Assembly (NCBI RefSeq): GCF_018882095.1
Contig: NZ_JACVPD010000002.1
Span: 480,659-544,658 of the forward strand
Direction of reading: 5' to 3'
Source: Polynucleobacter sp. CS-Odin-A6
GTDB taxonomy: Bacteria > Pseudomonadota > Gammaproteobacteria > Burkholderiales > Burkholderiaceae
DNA: 64,000 nucleotides
In this document: in pieces, positions 62,265 to 64,000 of the stretch
Layout: each line of letters begins with the position of its first letter
Position numbering within the stretch: position 1 is the first letter of the stretch
Translations under genes and position numbers: made by a program
Notes under the pieces: generated by a model
Databases searched by the model: none
Told to the model about the DNA's origin: nothing
What the model saw: only the letters and a program-made list of their open reading frames with translations

Positions 62265-63485
62265 ATGAATTCAGAGAACTTTACCAATAGACGTAAGGTC
62301 ATTACTGCGGCATTGGCTGGTGGAGCCAGTTCCTTATTACCATCCTGGGCTTTGGGAGCGGAGAGAACTAATTTACCTATTGCCTATGGCGAGCGTGAGC
62401 TCATGGCCTTTCCTGAAAAGAAGCCCATGATTGTGTTGACTTCTAGGCCTCCACAATTAGAAACCCCATTTAAGTATTACGACAATCATGTCATTACGCC
62501 AAATGATGAATTCTTTGTGCGTTATCACATGGCTGGGATTCCGACATCAATTGATCCCAATACCTATAGATTGAAGGTGGGTGGCAATGTAGAAAAGCCT
62601 TTAGAGATTTCTCTAGAGTCTTTAAAGAAAAACTTTCCATCCCAACGTATTGTTGCGGTTAATCAATGCTCGGGTAATAGCCGTGGTTTATTTGAACCTA
62701 GAGTCAATGGCGGTCAATTAGGTAATGGTGCTATGGGTAATGCCGCTTGGGTTGGTGTTGCCTTAAAAGATATTTTGAAAGCGGCTAATCCTGGGCGCGG
62801 TGCTAAGCAGGTAACCTTTGATGGCTTAGATCAGCCGGTATTGCCAAGCGATTCAGACTTTGTAAAAGGGCTAGATATTGATCATGCGATGGATGGTAAT
62901 GTCATGGTTGCCTATCAAATGAATGGAACAGATATCCCCTTCTTAAATGGTTATCCAATCAAGTTAATTGTTCCCGGTTACTATGGCACATATTGGGTCA
63001 AGCACTTAAGTGAAATTAAAGTGGTTGATGATGTCTACAACGGTTATTGGATGAATCCTGCCTATCGCATTCCTGATAATGACTGTAATTGCGTTGCACC
63101 TGGAACTGCTCCTTCCAAAACCATTCCAATTAATCAATTTACGATTCGCTCTTTCATTACCAACTTTACAGACAGTAGCGTTGTTACGGTTGGAAAGCCA
63201 GCGCAAGCTAGAGGCATCGCCTTTGATGCTGGTTATGGAATAAAGAAAGTATTGTTCTCCCAAGATAATGGACAAAATTGGACAGAGGCAAGATTAGGCC
63301 AAGACCTTGGGCGCTTCTCATTTAGAGAGTGGCGAGTTGAATTTACGCCAACACAAAAAGGGACATTGGACTTAAGGGTTAGAGCCTTTAATCATGCCGG
63401 TCAAGTTCAACCAATGACCGCAAGTTGGATGCCTGCTGGTTATATGCGAAATATCGTGGAGACCGTCAAGGTCACTGCGGTTTAA
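62265..63485 (+). CDS. sorA: sulfite:cytochrome c oxidoreductase, molybdopterin subunit (SorA/SoxC type)
   Basis: 406 residues from the ATG, with GGAGGAGA 6 bases upstream. A twin-arginine signal (NRRKVITAALAGGASSLLPS, Arg 9-10) indicates folded export with cofactor. The molybdenum-binding Cys is in VAVNQCSGNSRGLFEPRV (about residue 135), followed by the conserved WVGVALKDIL and GYYGTYWVKHLSEIKVVD. The C-terminal dimerisation domain starts near 285. It oxidises sulfite to sulfate in the periplasm and passes electrons to the next gene product. Confidence 0.88.
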   Translation: MNSENFTNRRKVITAALAGGASSLLPSWALGAERTNLPIAYGERELMAFPEKKPMIVLTSRPPQLETPFKYYDNHVITPNDEFFVRYHMAGIPTSIDPNTYRLKVGGNVEKPLEISLESLKKNFPSQRIVAVNQCSGNSRGLFEPRVNGGQLGNGAMGNAAWVGVALKDILKAANPGRGAKQVTFDGLDQPVLPSDSDFVKGLDIDHAMDGNVMVAYQMNGTDIPFLNGYPIKLIVPGYYGTYWVKHLSEIKVVDDVYNGYWMNPAYRIPDNDCNCVAPGTAPSKTIPINQFTIRSFITNFTDSSVVTVGKPAQARGIAFDAGYGIKKVLFSQDNGQNWTEARLGQDLGRFSFREWRVEFTPTQKGTLDLRVRAFNHAGQVQPMTASWMPAGYMRNIVETVKVTAV

Positions 63486-63495
63486 GGAGAAGAAT

Positions 63496-63807
63496 ATGAA
63501 AAAATTAATTCTTCTTATATTCGCCCTTGCTTTGGCGCAAATGGCACAAGCCAAAACGATTGAGTTGCCAGCCGATACTGTTTTATGGAGACCATCAGAT
63601 TTGCCAGGTTATCAGTTGACCTTACAAAAATGTTCTGCTTGTCACTCTGCTCACTACGCAGAATACCAACCGCCTAATACCGGAGTTGGCTATTGGAATA
63701 CCCAAGTTTTAAGGATGAAGAATATCTTCAAGGCGCCGATTACTGATGAAGAGGTTCCGGTGATTGTTGATTATCTTAATAATACCTATGGGGCTAATAG
63801 AAAATAA
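63496..63807 (+). CDS. sorB: cytochrome c subunit of sulfite dehydrogenase (SorB-like)
   Basis: 103 residues with a signal peptide (1-19, cut after AQA). A single haem motif CSACH (46-50) is followed by a YQPP..YWNTQVLRMKNIFKAPI pattern, which matches SorB of the SorAB enzyme. The Met ligand is probably that of LRMKN. It begins 10 bases after sorA with AAGGAG upstream, so they form an operon. Confidence 0.87.
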   Translation: MKKLILLIFALALAQMAQAKTIELPADTVLWRPSDLPGYQLTLQKCSACHSAHYAEYQPPNTGVGYWNTQVLRMKNIFKAPITDEEVPVIVDYLNNTYGANRK

Positions 63808-63826
63808 GGTTCGGCATTCTCCGCCC

Positions 63827-63856
63827 TGGTTCGATTCCGCCCCGGGCCACCAAGAA
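63827..63856. repeat. attR-like direct repeat (tRNA-Phe 3' end)
   Basis: 30 bases identical to 60220-60249, not preceded by a tRNA 5' half. Just before it, CATTCTCCGCCCTGG (63815-63829) resembles CATCCTCGGCCCTGG before the internal copy, so both cassettes share a right end. Confidence 0.85.
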
Positions 63857-63873
63857 ACAATAAAACCACCTTC

Positions 63874-64000
63874 TGAACTGACCCCCAAAAGTTGGACACC
63901 ATGTCCAACCAAGGGGGTTTTGTTTTATGAGCAAGTACAGCAAGCAGTTCAAGCTAAAGGTAGTTAAAGAGTTTCTAAAGTCAGGTGGTCTTAAGCGGGT
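63874..64000 (+). mobile_element. IS3-family insertion sequence, left end only
   Basis: The terminal repeat TGAACTGACCCCCAAAAGTT (from 63874) is of the IS3/IS150 type. An inverted repeat TTGGACA/TGTCCAA (63892-63908) and a G-rich stretch precede a transposase start. It begins 17 bases after the last tRNA-Phe repeat and continues beyond the window. Confidence 0.8.
63927..64000 (+). CDS. IS3-family transposase OrfA, N-terminal fragment
   Basis: Twenty-four codons are visible: MSKYSKQFKLKVVKEFLKSG and onwards. This is the start of the helix-turn-helix domain of IS3/IS150-type OrfA. The rest lies outside the window. Confidence 0.78.
   Translation, partial: MSKYSKQFKLKVVKEFLKSGGLKR

Noticed and set aside
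63709..63967. Overlapping frames across the last att copy and IS end
   Set aside because: They cross the sorB end, the repeat and the terminal inverted repeat in other frames and resemble no family.

Overview
The window looks like the replication-origin region of a small-genome freshwater betaproteobacterium of the Burkholderiaceae, most like Polynucleobacter. The basis is gene order recognised from memory (rplK-nusG-secE-tuf, rrn operon, atp-parBA-rsmG-mnmG, gyrB-dnaN-dnaA, rpmH-rnpA-yidD-yidC-mnmE), Burkholderiales-type families (DUF3717, DUF4390-NtrY-NtrX) and moderate GC content. Species cannot be fixed without a 16S comparison.

Layout. 1-3.3 kb: translation/transcription genes on the minus strand (rplA fragment, rplK, nusG, secE, tRNA-Trp, tuf, tRNA-Thr, -Gly, -Tyr). 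3.4-8.8 kb: a complete rrn operon on the minus strand (16S, tRNA-Ile, tRNA-Ala, 23S, 5S) with a consensus promoter and boxA elements. 9-16.9 kb: GNAT protein, cytochrome c, dolP-like lipoprotein, gmhA, rsmI, tRNA-Arg, a desaturase, an orphan gcvH and priA. 17-29.8 kb: hemE, the whole ATP synthase operon, parB-parA, rsmG-mnmG and two parS sites. 29.9-34.6 kb: a branched-chain amino-acid type ABC transporter. 34.6-40.7 kb: DUF3717, SET-domain protein, gyrB, dnaN, dnaA. 40.9-47.9 kb on the plus strand: rpmH, rnpA, yidD, yidC, mnmE, pckG, mnmC-like. 47.8-51.4 kb on the minus strand: topB, dprA. 51.4-60.1 kb on the plus strand: def, fmt, rsmB, DUF4390, ntrY, ntrX-like, OsmC-YcaO fusion. 60.2-64 kb: tRNA-Phe followed by an accessory region.

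Replication. Coding strand flips at about 40.7-40.9 kb, next to DnaA boxes on both sides of dnaA. The dnaA-dnaN gap has the layout of the B. subtilis unwinding region: DnaA boxes, a GC-rich step, then tandem TAG/TAA triplets (DnaA-trio). parS sites lie 10-12 kb away beside parAB.

The most unusual region is the right end. The 3' end of tRNA-Phe occurs three times (60220, 61953, 63827; first and last are identical over 30 bp). They bracket two small cassettes: one with a porin behind Fur-like operators, one with a Tat-exported sulfite dehydrogenase and its cytochrome c. Both cassettes share the same left end (terminator plus palindromes) and a similar right end. No integrase is visible between the repeats. 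An IS3-type element begins immediately after the last repeat and runs off the window.
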